A stretch of DNA of 64,000 nt from NCBI GenBank assembly GCA_030562195.1, contig JAUJPP010000005.1, forward strand, positions 30,429,106 to 30,493,105, written 5' to 3'. The position numbers and the translations under genes are program-made. Below the pieces are notes generated by a model. The model did no database searches. It had not been told where the DNA came from and saw only the letters and a program-made list of their open reading frames with translations. This document shows, piece after piece, positions 13,701-23,871 of this stretch. Each line of letters begins with the position of its first letter. The stretch's first letter is position 1. The DNA is from Nipponacmea schrenckii. Its lineage: Eukaryota; Mollusca; Gastropoda; Lottiidae.

Positions 13701-16111
13701 CCCTTTCTTATTGTCCAAAACTCTCTATAACCATCTTGGTTTTTACAATCTTTATCTAATACAGTTATACTTTGATTTAGACTTTTAGTTGTTTGAGTTA
13801 AATAACCTTCAATTATTTTTTTCTGTTGTGGAGATCTTTACTTGATCTTCACTTTGATCTAATCCATATGAATCGAAAAAATACAATTTGTGATTTTTTT
13901 TTCTGGAACTTTTGGTAGTATATGTTCCATATCTTTGTATGAATCCTTTGAAAGAAGTCATTTTTTTAAAAGTCAGTTTTTTGAAGATCATTTTGATAAA
14001 ATCTACCCAAGATCGTGTAAATCTACTAAACTGTAAGTTGATGGTGAAATTTTATTAACTTTAAGCCTTTTTTGAGAATTCAATTTTGTGCACTTGTATA
14101 GTAATAACTGTTTAATTATTAATTTATTTATATTAAATCTCTCAATTACTACAGCTTTACCTTCGTTATATGTACTGTATATTTCAAACCCTCGAGATTT
14201 TATGTATTTATTATATACCTCTGTTCCTTGACCATAACCTTTTTGGTTTTCTGTCAATTTATTTAATTATTGTCTCAACATCAACATATCTTGTATATAA
14301 ATCTTTAAATATTTATAATTTCTTTCAGGTGACATTTTAATTAAAACGACTTACATATATGATCTTTGACGAATACTTTCACTTTTAAAATGTTTTTAGT
14401 TTTTCTGAATTCTTTATGAATTTCATCTGCTATTCCCATACCTAATTTCATTTTTTATTTTAAAAGTCTTATGATAAATGCTCTCTCAAATTGTTCTATA
14501 AAAGTGCGATTTGGAAGTATTCTAATTCTTTAATCATTTGTTTGTCTGCTTCATTTATAAATTGTAAGTCTTCATTTCTGTATAGTTTATCGTGTTTAAA
14601 AGCAGCAGCATCAACCTTATTAACTGGTTCTTCACCTGCTTTCGGATTACTTGTATCTTTTTCTTCCAGCAGAAAGTCTAATCCTGGAGGATGTTTTTCT
14701 CTGGGTCAATTAGCCTATGGAAATTCGGAAAGTTAGAGATTTGGGAGTTGATGTTTATTAAAGACTTGATTAACCATTAGTTATAGTACATATATATTAA
14801 AGTAGCCCAGAGCGATGCGAAGCGGTTGTTACCCAGAGTTTTAGCCTGAGATTGTTTGAATGTTATAAAACAGACCAGACCAATATTCACTAGCACTGTG
14901 TATAATCAATCCATTCTTCAAACATTAGTACATGTTCCCTTTCTCTAGTTATTGTTATAGATTTAAACGAGTTGAAACAATACGTGTTCTTTAATGTTAT
15001 GGATCTTTAAAAAGTTGTGATTATTGTTCACATAGACTAAACATAAAATATCTATACATACCCGTTTGAGTCGTCGGTGATGTAATATTTGAGGTTGTAT
15101 ACTTCGAGAAAGCGATCTTTTCTTTCGTGAAGGATTGACACATCGTTTTTTATGGAACGAGGTATAACCTGTTTCAGAAGAACAGGTTGTCGCCCCTGGT
15201 ACTGGACTACAGTTTAGGGTTTCGTCTATGTCTTCCCCTCCTGTTTTATCACGATCACAACGACAATGTTGGAATTTTACATTAGTTGTCCACTCTGGTC
15301 GAGGTGTCCGATTATCAAACAAGTTCCCATCCGGTTGGACTCTGTAATATGGCGAATTTAATATTATTATGTCCATATTTAGGCTCTCAAAATAAAAATA
15401 AACTTTCTTACGATCCGAACCGCAGAACGAAATCGGTTCCCTGTTCCTTATTGAAGCCTTTCCCAATCATTCTTTTCGACTTCAGTCTGCATCGTATTTT
15501 TATAACTGGAAGTTGCAAATAAAACTATTTATGACATGGAAATGTACAATTATTGGTACTATAAAATACCTGAAAGAGTTGAAATATGCGTCATTATATT
15601 TTACAGTTGGTGGATCAGCTGTTAATTCACCACATAAACCAGATGTTTTACCAATATCTCTCACTGACGGGAATATATATATATTCAACCAGTTGACTTG
15701 AGAATATTCTCTCTGGATGATTTCTATTTTTGTACCACTTGGTAAATACATCTAAAAGGAATAAAAACGGTATAACCCCCTCACTGACATACTAAATTTG
15801 TCAGAAATATTACTCGTTTCAAAAGGATTAATGTTTTTAAAATTTCATTCTTTAGTACATACACTTTAAGATAAGATCTATTTTCCTCGATTCAGTTTAC
15901 TTACCTTAAACTTCGTTTCATCTTTTTTCTTTACATCAAGAATATCAGCACCATCATCACAATATATATAGTCAATAAACCAGTGATCTTGGTTACAGCG
16001 GTTGATCATAAAGGCAGTTCTTCCTACTCTTACTACAACACCACAAACACAATATCCTGATTCTAAATAGCTTACAATCTTACCTTCTTCAGTACAGTCC
16101 GTTATCTGTAC
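2947..16111 (-). CDS. VWDE: VWDE-like extracellular vWD/EGF/TIG protein, internal exons
   Basis: Seven exons, in transcription order: 16111-15905, 15751-15570, 15341-15062, 5284-5135, 4682-4499, 4296-4106, 3219-2947. Each has an AG acceptor and GT donor, and the phases (0, 0, 2, 0, 0, 1, 0) join into one open frame of 489 codons. Domains in order are a vWD-type segment with CVCGVVV and GLCGEL motifs, a linker with basic runs (RKKR), a cysteine module ending CISDIQ, an EGF-like module (CSGRGLCEDG joined to KCICNTGYIGSDC), a segment with CDLSEDDC and FGGRF, and a TIG-like exon with a furin-like RKRRRRSVD site. The order matches von Willebrand factor D and EGF domain-containing proteins, which are large secreted matrix proteins. 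Upstream exons (signal peptide, start of vWD) and downstream EGF exons were not found. The 9.8-kb intron 5285-15061 is filled with satellite and transposons. Family assignment is from remembered motif order, not a search. Confidence 0.78.
3220..4105 (-). other. intron, nothing recognised
   Basis: Intron between the TIG-like exon and the EGF exon 4296-4106. Short ORFs occur on both strands (around 3240-3730) but none has splice sites, domain motifs or a matching phase. I see no repeat structure. Confidence 0.6.
4106..5284 (-). CDS. VWDE-like gene: cysteine module and EGF-like exons
   Basis: Exon 5284-5135 (50 codons) encodes a module with SASEYCSGLF, VIKRC and TCISDIQ. In VWDE proteins the equivalent module links the vWD region to the EGF domain. 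Exon 4682-4499 continues in phase and ends inside an EGF-like domain (CPGECSGRGLCEDG). Exon 4296-4106 finishes it (KCICNTGYIGSDC) and adds a CDLSEDDCKEV segment. The glycine codon split between the last two exons is restored by splicing. Confidence 0.8.
5285..6628 (-). other. intron stretch with a possible degenerate coding block
   Basis: Mostly unremarkable AT-rich intron. On the minus strand about 6600 to 6290 there is a broken chain of reading frame (EVEIEYLGFKNQYGCIFKS, later GIIDTTNANGLYAS) interrupted by stops. It looks like decayed protein-coding DNA rather than random sequence, but I do not recognise the family. It may belong to the same large DNA transposon as the remnant at 13800-14740. 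Confidence 0.35.
6629..7123. repeat. 51-bp tandem satellite, array 2
   Basis: About ten copies of the same 51-bp unit as at 1-2943, inside the 9.8-kb VWDE-like intron. The array is interrupted at 7124 by a TTAA-flanked MITE and resumes at 7766. Confidence 0.95.
7128..7761. mobile_element. piggyBac-type MITE inside the satellite
   Basis: A 634-bp element with perfect 14-bp terminal inverted repeats (AGAGGCCCAGGCTT) bounded on both sides by TTAA (7124-7127 and 7762-7765). The empty site is visible: the satellite variant near 7860 reads GACTTAAATAAACC, which is the flanks joined at a single TTAA. The element carries an internal 143-bp direct repeat (7321-7463 and 7533-7675) that looks identical. 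There is no coding capacity. TTAA targeting is characteristic of piggyBac elements; the assignment rests on that and the inverted repeats. Confidence 0.85.
7766..7903. repeat. 51-bp satellite, remainder of array 2
   Basis: Nearly three satellite units between the TTAA MITE and the LINE. They continue the same array as 6629-7123 and 10740-12340. The last unit ends at CATCTATA, where the LINE begins. Confidence 0.9.
7911..10344 (+). pseudogene. LINE ORF2 remnant: reverse transcriptase and CCHC knuckle
   Basis: An open frame from ATG at 7911 to a stop at 9270-9272 encodes 453 residues. A palm region runs from KRGKSSDINGITYEHLK through NSYRGVSLTPIIGKLFERFLE, FVTFLDSSKAFDCVWHDGL and RQGGVLSATLY to QADDISILSP, where the usual FADD/YADD is QADD. 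The same frame continues past the TAG, suggesting a point mutation, to about 9560, where a +1 shift moves it to the frame containing AKALYGCPLW. Further stops occur near 9820 and 9967. The C-terminal part ends with a CX2CX9HX4C knuckle (CERCGLQYKCKIIHAILDC). The copy is dead. The N-terminal 120 residues (MADEVSHANLS...) do not look like an endonuclease and may be residual linker. Confidence 0.85.
10657..10739 (+). repeat. (ATA)n microsatellite, LINE tail
   Basis: About 27 uninterrupted ATA repeats directly after AAATAAAG at the end of the LINE and directly before GTTAGACTG of the satellite. It is best read as the element's 3' tail. Confidence 0.93.
10740..12340. repeat. 51-bp tandem satellite, array 3
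   Basis: About 31 units of the same satellite, resuming right after the LINE tail. The left part is more homogeneous than array 1 and keeps a 280-codon minus-strand frame open (10597-11439). Units become more diverged toward the right end, where the repeat fades at about 12335. Confidence 0.95.
12440..13566. mobile_element. diverged Helitron-like copy (family B), split by a MITE
   Basis: Two pieces (12440-12594 and 13364-13566) align by eye with the 1,095-bp family at 22798-24965. Shared landmarks include TCACTTTAACG, ACGGAAGG, TTAAAAAATTCATAG and, at the end, CGAAATACGTTCATAG followed by AATTCTAG. The middle is interrupted by the inverted-repeat element at 12595-13355. The copy ends in TTCTAG followed by TTAT, like the other family B copies. 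Confidence 0.72.
12595..13355. mobile_element. hAT-type MITE with 8-bp target duplication
   Basis: A 761-bp insertion whose ends read CAGGGGCGCAGATC and GATCTGCGCCCCAG (inverted, one mismatch). It is flanked by ATTCATAG (12587-12594) and ATTCACAG (13356-13363), an 8-bp duplication with one difference. The uninterrupted target is seen in the homologous copies near 23650 and 24740. CAGGGG ends with an 8-bp duplication are the hAT hallmark. No transposase is encoded, so it is non-autonomous. Confidence 0.86.
13800..14740 (-). pseudogene. Polinton/Maverick-like remnant: PLA2-like, integrase, protease pieces
   Basis: Three degenerate coding blocks, in minus-strand order. At about 14720-14510 is a segment with EEPVNKVDAAAFKHDKLY, which has the D-x-A-A-x-x-H-D-x-x-Y pattern of the phospholipase A2-like domain known from parvovirus VP1 and from some Polinton-type elements. 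At about 14450-14003 is an integrase-like block (DEIHKEFRK; then GTEVYNKYIKSRGFEIYSTY and GKAVVIERFN, matching the region around the catalytic Glu of retroviral-type integrases in Polintons). At about 13990-13800 is a block with KLYFFDSYGL, as in adenovirus-type proteases of Polintons. Stops and frame changes separate the blocks, so nothing is functional. The integrase piece is the most convincing; the protease call is weak. Confidence 0.55.
14868..14923 (-). pseudogene. relic duplicate of a VWDE-like exon
   Basis: These 56 bases match 5222-5277, inside the live exon 5284-5135, with about six differences. In the corresponding frame the copy reads SASEYWSGLF, where the exon has SASEYCSGLF, so the conserved cysteine is lost. 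A stop follows shortly after. It has neither the acceptor nor the donor of the real exon. It lies in the same intron, 139 bases downstream of exon 15341-15062. Confidence 0.75.
15062..16111 (-). CDS. VWDE-like gene: three vWD-region exons
   Basis: Exon 16111-15905 (69 codons, phase 0) contains ESGYCVCGVVVRVGRTAF and an NRCNQDHW motif. An alternative acceptor six bases upstream (exon start 16117) is in frame. Exon 15751-15570 contains the GLCGELTADPP motif typical of the end of a vWD domain, ending in phase 2. Exon 15341-15062 completes an arginine codon and encodes a cysteine-rich stretch (HCRCDRD, CSPVPGATTC) followed by two basic clusters that could be proprotein cleavage sites. All three donors read GTA (GTAAG at the first). 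Confidence 0.75.
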
Positions 16112-16640
16112 CTGAACCTATTGAATAAATAATAGCTTTTAACAAAACAATGTTTAATTTACGATATTTGATGGATTTTAAGAAACTTTAATGATCTTTA
16201 TGAACTAAATAAATCCAAAAACCAAGATTATGTATGCAGTAACGTCTTCATAACGTCTTCATATAGTATTTACATAGGGTTCAGATCTTCGATATCATTT
16301 GTGTTTAATTTGGCACTTCCATTTCAAATAGCGATGTTTTAATAAGTATTAAATAAACTGTTAAGTAACCTCCACATTCTCCATTTGTAATAAGTAGAAT
16401 ATACCTTCCATTTGAAATGATTTGATTCTGAAGAAGAAGAATGACATTTAAATGTGAATGTCCAATAAAAACTAAATTATTATAATTATCATGACCAACT
16501 AGCTGATAGATTGTGACTCGATAACATTCATTGATCCGAACTATGTTTTAGATTGTAATAGCAGTGAGGTAATATTTTGTCGAGCAGAAGTGACAACTTA
16601 TCTTATAAAGTTTTTATTACTTCTGGTTCCTTGAAGATGT

Positions 16641-17205
16641 ATGATATTTTATATTATATTTCACCTGGTATTTTATATAGCCATTCCGTTATTGACCAAA
16701 TTAATTTTTTTTATCCCGATTTCAATTCTAAACATTGTTAAAACTTTTAATTCAATTAAACAGTCAATCCCCGAGGCTTGGGTTGAAACAATTACAAACA
16801 ATTCTTTTAATCCCGATTATATTTACGATAGTTTTAATCTAAACGGTGACTTAGTATTTTTTAAACATTTAACACATTTTAAACATTTATAAATTCTTCT
16901 AAATTCTGCTCCTCCCAACGAGTAACACCAGTGGGGGTCACTACCTTATATTTCGGTAAAATCTATAAAGAATTTAGAAGTTAACTGGCCTGGAGAAATG
17001 CTTGTAAGTTTTATAAATCTCCAAAGATGGTGGACCTTGATTTTCGTTTAGCTCATCATGTCAAATGGGACATGGTTAAATTATATAATATAGGGAAGGT
17101 AAATGAACCCTATTGTCGCGTATGTCATGATGAGGAAGAAACTACTTTCTATGTTTTTAGAATGCCCTGACCTCCACAATTTCATCAATTTAGTTTTATT
17201 GTATA
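16641..17205 (+). pseudogene. decayed LINE C-terminal remnant
   Basis: An 83-codon frame (IPEAWVETITNN) is followed, after frame changes, by KVNEPYCRVCHDEEETTFY and then ECPDLHNFINLVLLYKD in another frame. This is the CX2C ... ECP pattern found at the C-terminus of many LINE polyproteins. Stops and shifts interrupt it. It runs without a visible break into the tandem-repeat element that starts at 17206. Confidence 0.6.
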
Positions 17206-18690
17206 AAGATAGCTTGCCAGGCAAGGTAATATACGCCCACTGGCAGCATTTATTTCAAAAAAAAACTTTTCAGTAAGGTTACAATAAGTGGAATGAAATA
17301 TTCAACCTTCCAACCTATTTTTTTTCTAGGGTCTCTAGTTTCATTAAAAACTGTCAAGAATTGTACCTAATAACAACTCATTAAATATTTTTCGGTATTT
17401 TTATGCTTTGCAATAGGGTTCACCCTTAATGATATTTTGATATTTTTAATAGGGATCTTCCTTGGTTGATATCAAAGAATTTCAGCGAGTTTGTCAAAAA
17501 TGAACGTGTGTTTACAAGCCAAAAGTTTAAAGCGTTTTTGAAAACAGGCGCAATAACTGACACTAAATATTTTTCGATTTATCTGATTTTCAATAGGGTT
17601 TATCCTTGGGGGACAACAAATACTCCAGCAAAGTTACATCAAAATCCATTAAAAATTGTTCTTTCTAGAGTGTTTACAAGCTAAAATTGAACGCGTTTTC
17701 AAGAACAAGGGCTATAACTGACACTTAATATATTTCTATTTATTTGATTTATAATAGGGTTCATCCTTGGGTAAAAACAAATACTCAAGCCAAAGTTAAT
17801 CAAAATCCATTAAGAATAGTTCTTTAGAGTGTTTACAAGCTAAAATTGAATGCGTTTTCAAGAACAAGGGCAGTAACTCATACTAAATTTTTTTTCGATT
17901 TCGCTGATTTTCAATAGGGTTCATCCTTGAGTTATAACACACTCTCACACCAAGTTTCATCGAAATCCATCAAGAATTGTGCCATGTAGAGTGTTTACGA
18001 GACAAAAATCGAACGCGTTTAAAAGAACAAGGGCAATAATTCATATTAGATATATTTTGATATTTTTAATTTTCAATTAGGCTCATCCCTTGCGATATCC
18101 AACAATTTCAGTGAGTTTTGTCAACATTGGTCATGAATTGTACCTTCTAGAGTGTTTATTAGCCAAAAAGTTAAACCCGTTTTCAAACTCAAGGGCAATA
18201 ACTGACACTAAATATATTTCAATTTATTTGATTTTCAATAAGGTTCATCCTTGGGTAAAAACAAATACTCCAAGTTTTATCCAAATCCATTAAGAATTGT
18301 TCTTTCTAGAGTGCTTACAAGCTAAAATTGAACGCGTTTTCAAACACAAGGGCAATAACTGATACTAAATATATTTCGATTTAACTGAATTTCAATAGGG
18401 TTCATCCTTAGGTGATTACGAATACTGATGCCAAGTTATGTCAAAATCGCTCAAGAATTGTGACTTGTAGAGTGTTTACAAGGCAAAAATCCAACACATA
18501 TTATAGAACAAGGGCAATAATTCCTATATAATATATTTCGATATCTGCTATTTTCAAAAGGGTTCATTCTTGGGTGATATTAAACAATTTCAGCAAGTTT
18601 CGTCAAAATCGGTCAATAACTGTGCTTTGTAGAGTGTTTACAAGCTAAAAATTGAACGCGTTTTTCAAAAACAAGGGCAATAACTGATAT
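17206..18690. repeat. tandem-repeat element (family T), copy 1
   Basis: It begins GATAGCTTGCCAGGCAAGG ... TACGCCCACTGGCAGC, the start shared with copies at 41553, 47722 and 48150. It continues as about eight units of roughly 160 bp, each containing ATAGGGTTCATCCTTGG, a GTGTTTACAAG segment, and ACAAGGGCAATAACTGA. No terminal hairpin is seen at its right end; it stops where the family B 5' repeat begins. Confidence 0.75.
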
Positions 18691-18745
18691 TATTACGTAT
18701 TTCGACTTTGGCGAAAACGTATTGTAATCGTTCGGATTATTTTAT

Positions 18746-21700
18746 TGCAGTGCGTTCTATCGAACGCACTGCTTTGTTTTCGAAATGTTTTTTTTTTTTT
18801 TTCGAATTCTGCTCAGAGCGCCCAGACAAAACGTACAAACTGTTAACATTTCTCCCGAAAATGTCGCGAAACTAAATCATATGAATATATTTTCACGTCA
18901 TTTTGTCCAACCGGAAATGTCGTACGACGCTATTTTAAACTTTAGGTTTTTTCTCATTAGCGAAGCTAGTTTTTAATCAATGTGGATTGTGTTTTTTTTG
19001 TTTATTACTTTTAAACTTTGTTAAAAAGATAGCACTTTCAAAATTTCAAAATTTTGAACTTTGTCGCTGACTTTTTTAATTTTAATTTTTGCGTTTTTTC
19101 AACTTCTACATTTTTTTTTCAATCGATTTGAAAGTTTTCAGATATATAAACATTTTGATTGCGAACTATAATAAATTTTCAAAATTTTGATTCCGGAATA
19201 TTGAAAATATTTGAAAAATGTCTTTTGCAATAAGCTAGAATTGTTCATTAAATGATGTTAAATTTGAAAAATCCGAACCGGAAGTAACGGATCAGCCGCC
19301 ATTTTGATATGTCTATCTTTTGTAAAACTAAAAATTCAGGCTCATGTTTAAATTAAATTTGCATAATTTTCGGGTTTCTGCAAACGACAATCGATTGCGC
19401 AAAAAAGTATGGGAAAGGGAAATTTTTTGAATTTCGATTTTGCTTTTCCTTTATTTCCGGTTGAAATTTTTCAGTAATAGTCAAAATTTTTAAAGTTTAT
19501 ATTTTGCCATATTGACCTTTGGTGACCTTGTGACCTGAACAAAAGTTATTGCCCTTGATTAAATCTGCCCAATGGTATCTTCACTTTTGTTGTCCGGTGT
19601 TCATTTCCCGGGTTTTGCAGCCAATTGAAAATCACAAATTTTAACTTTAAAGAGCTCTATCACGTGACCTAATTTACATAGGACAGAATTTCTTACATAT
19701 TCCTTTTACGTTTAATGTCATCATTAATATATAACACTTGATATTTTTATCAAAATTGCGCGTTTAAAAATTTCAAAATTCTGTAATTTCTTCTATACTA
19801 ACTGTGCGTGTTTTTCTTTAAATCGAAATAGAGTCTCAGAGGATAATTCGATTTGTGTTATTTTGATGTATATAGAATCTATAACCGATTGCCGAAATAT
19901 ATATGGAAACCGATTTTTGCATTTTGATTTTGATTTTGATTTTTTTAAAGATTAAAATTTTTAAAAACTTTGAAGGGTCGTATATTGTGACGTTGACCTT
20001 TGACGAATTTTTGACCTGTACAAATATGATAGCTCTCGAGAAGTTCTATCCAATGATATATAAAGCTTTATTTTAAGATGTATACTTCCGCTTTTATCGC
20101 CATTTGAAAATTGCGAATTTTCCCTATAAAACAATCTGTTTAATGTGTTGCATTTGGGGGATCTACAAGATTTAAGTTTCAGCGATCTGAAATTATTTTT
20201 TTAGTTTAATCGTTCTACATCCAGTTAAAATGATTCAAAGTTGTTATATATGTTTTTCCTGTTGTGGGTGATGTAAATATTGAATATTTGGAACGAAATT
20301 ACAACCTTTAGAATTTTAAAATTTTTTCTCTTATAATTATGCAACAATAATATACAGTTGACTGGAATAATGGTCAAAGGGACGAAACTCTATTCAATAT
20401 AAATTTTAAAATGTTAGGCCGCGCTATTTATGTGGTGTCTCAATGTTATACCCTGGCAACTTGAACCATTAGTGACCTTTCGATTTGTATATAGCTTCGA
20501 CATTGTCTATCCAATGCTATATATATATTTTTTGTACGATATCCAACCGGAAATGACGTACGACGCTATGTTAAACTTTAGGTTTTTTCTCATTAGCGAG
20601 GCTAGTTTTTAATCAATGTGGATTGTTTTTTTTTTTTTTTTTATTACTTTTATTCTTTGTTAAAAAGATAGCAATTTCAAACTTTCAAATTTTTGAACTT
20701 TGTCGCTGATTTTTTTAATTTTTAATTTTTGCGTTTTTTCAACTTCTACATATCTATTTCGATCGATCTGAAAGTTTTCAGATATATATACATTTTGATT
20801 GCGAACTATGATAAATTTTCAAAATTTTGATACAACTTCCGGTTTTAATGTTATTTGCTCTTAAAGTTGAAATTTGCACTTCCGGAATATTGAAAATATT
20901 TGAAAAATGTCTTTTGCAATAAGCTAGAATTGTTCATTTAATGATGTTAAATTTGAAATATCCGAACCGGAAGTAACGGATCAGCCGCCATTTTGATATG
21001 TCTAAATTTTGTAAACCTAAAAATTCAGGCTCAGGTTTAAATTAAATTTGCATACTTTTCGGGTTTCTGCAAACGACAATCGATTGCGCAAAAAAGTATG
21101 CGAAGGGATTTTTGAATTTCGATTTTGCTTTTCCTTTATTTCCGGTTGAAATTTTTCAGTAATAGTCAAACTTTCAAAGGTCATATTTTGCCATATTGAC
21201 CTTTGGTGACCTTGTGACCTGAACAAAAGTTATTGCCCTTGATTAAATCTGCCCCAAAGGTATCTTCAATTTTGTTGTTCGGTGTTCACTTCCGGGTTTT
21301 TTAGCCAATTGAAAAGCACAAATTTTAACTTTAAAGAGCTCTATCACGTGACCTAATTTACATAGGACAGAATTTTTTTCATATTCCTTTTACGTTTAAT
21401 GTCATCTTTCCATTAATATATCACACTTGGTATTTTTTATCAAAATTGCGCGTTTAAAAATTTCAAAATTCTGTAATTTCTTCTATACTAACTGTGCGTG
21501 TTTTTCTTTAAATCGAAATAGAGTCTCAGGGGATAATTCGATTTGTGTTATTTTGATGTATATAGAATCTATAACCGATTGCCGAAAAATATATGGAAAC
21601 CGACTTTTGAATTTTGATTTTGATTTTTTAACGATTAAAATATTTTTAAAAATTTGAGGGGTCGTATATTGTGACGTTGACCTTTGACGAATTTCTGACC

Positions 21701-22616
21701 TGTACAAATATGATAGCTCTCGAGAAGTTCTATCCAATGATATATAAAGCTTTATTGTAAGATGTATACTTCCGCTTTTTTCGCCATTTGAAAATTGCGA
21801 ATTTTCCCTATAAAACAAACTGTTTAATGTGTTGCATTTGGGGGACCTGCAAGATATGAGTTTCAGCGATCTGAAATTATTTTTTAGTTTAATCGTTCTA
21901 CATCCAGTTAAAATGATTCAAAGTTGTTATATATGTTTTTCCTGTTGTGGGTGATGTAAATATTTAATATTTGGAACGAAATTACAACCTTTAGAATTTT
22001 AAATTTTATCTCTTATAATTATGCAACAATAATATACAGTTGACTGGAATAATGGTCTAAGGGACGAAACTCTATTCAATATACATTTTTTAAAAAGTTA
22101 GGCCGCGCTATTTATGTGGTGTCTCAATGTTATACCCTGGCGACTTAAGACAACTTTAACCATTAGTGACCTTTCGATTTGTATATAGCTTCGACATTGT
22201 CTATCCTATGCTATATATATATATTTTTGTACGATATCTACTTTTGGTTTCATCGCCATCTGAAAATTGCGAATTTAATATATAAAACAATCTACATTGT
22301 ATTGGGTATTATTCTCTACGTTTGGGCGATTTACAAATATGAGTTTCGGCGATCCGGATATCTTTTTTAGATTAAACGACCCTCTATCCATTTTTTATTA
22401 TGATTTTAACTTATTATCTATCTTAATTGATGATGAGGGCTAAGGATGGGGAGGGGCAAAGAGGGGAAAGGGGGGAAATGGGGTATGGGAGCGAAATCAA
22501 AATCCGTTTCTGATGCACATTTTTTTATTTTAATAAACCCTTTTTGTCTTTTGCTTAACGAACGAATCCCTGGATGGAACGCACTGCTTCAGTGCCGTTA
22601 GGCGTACGGCTCTAGT
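18746..22616. mobile_element. Helitron/Helentron-like element (family A), copy H1
   Basis: It starts TGCAGTGCGTTC followed by GAACGCACTGC, a near-terminal palindrome. It ends GGAACGCACTGC, then GCCGTTAGGCGTACGGC (a 5-bp-stem hairpin) and TCTAGT. The inverted GCAGTGCGTTC/GAACGCACTGC pair near both ends, a hairpin just before CTAG, and the lack of a target duplication fit Helentron-type rolling-circle elements. The interior is a direct duplication of about 1.64 kb (units starting at 18906 and 20542). No Rep/helicase is encoded. It sits in the T-rich part of a family B 5' end (18693-18745 continues at 22617). Confidence 0.68.
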
Positions 22617-23871
22617 TTTTTTTTACGTATTTCGACTTTGGCGAAAACGTATTGTAATCGTTCGGATTATTACGTATTTCGACTTTGGCGAAAACGTATT
22701 GTAATCGTTCGGATTATTACGTATTTCGAAAACTTTGGCGAAAACGTATTGTAATCGTTCGGATTATTTTATTTTTTTTTTTTTTTTTTTTTTTTTTGTA
22801 ATTCTTGGATGAGTTTGCAGACAAACTGGTAAAAGGTGCAGAAATTCTAAATCTACAGTTGATCTTAGAATGATTTCTATTATCAAATAAAACAAAACCG
22901 GAAGTTCTATCTCTGACAGGAAGTGAGAACCGGAAGTTCAGGTTTTTTTGCTATAGCAAGTTTATTTTCAGTTCGATTTTGACCGGATTTTCAGATTTGA
23001 AAACTTCAATGTATTTGTCAACTAACAATTATAGGTTTTATGCAATTAGGTTAAATATTTTATCCACGATTTGCAATTCAATATTCAAGGGTCATCGGCA
23101 AAAATTTCAGACCGTGATTTCTCCTTTAATATAAATGGTAAAATTTTGAAACTTTACCAGTTGATAGGCGATATGTTTATAATTTTTGAAAAAATGTGAA
23201 AAAAAAAATTCCACTTCCGGTTTAGCCTCAAATGACGTAATTACGTAACTTCCGGTCTATAACTGCTAGGTAAAAAGTGAAAACTGTTTTATAAATAACT
23301 TGTCAATAGTAATTGATTTGACCTAAATAATTAGGTCAAGCTGCCATATCGGCCGCCATTTTGAATTTTCGTTACAATTCTTAAATCCGAAATTCAGACA
23401 CTACTGATAGACCGATTTTGATGAAATTTAGCACATAGATACAATGGATCATTATCTACCTTTTCTTGGAGACCGATTTTCAAATTTCGTATTTTCTTTC
23501 GAATTATTTAAATTTCGATTTTTTCAAAATTAGGTCACTTTAACGGCTACGGAAGGTGTGACCCACTTAATCTATGACCTTGAAAATAAGGTCAAATAAT
23601 ATTCAATAAATTGTCTACGAGTAGATATTTTTTAATTTGGCTTACTTAAAAAATTCATAGAGATAAGTGTACTTAAATACAGCAAAAATTGATAATTTTC
23701 ATATTTTCGCCTTCATTAACCGTTACGGAAGGTGTGACCTAATTATTTAATGACTTTGAAAACTAGGTCAAATGATATTCAATATATTGTCTAGATGTAG
23801 GTAATTGCAAATTTAGCCTACATAATATTTTAAGGCTCTCGAAATACGTTCATAATTGTAAGCAATTCTAG
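22617..23871. mobile_element. Helitron-like element (family B), copy 1
   Basis: The 5' part has three direct units of about 47 bp (from 22625, 22671 and 22718), each containing the imperfect inverted repeat ACGTATTTCG ... CGAAAACGTA. A long T run and about 1.07 kb of body follow. The end carries CGAAATACGT (inverse of the 5' ACGTATTTCG), then the hairpin AATTGTAAGCAATT and CTAG. A single detached 5' unit lies at 18693-18745, on the other side of the inserted H1 element. No coding region was seen. Confidence 0.7.

Noticed and set aside
16385..16450. Possible VWDE exon after CTTCTTCTTCAG on the minus strand
   Set aside because: The acceptor looks good and the frame contains NGRYILLITNGEC, but no convincing donor, phase or domain match was found.
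18785..18976. 63-codon ORF starting MFFFFF
   Set aside because: It is the T run and body of a non-coding repeat and recurs in sister copies without frame conservation.
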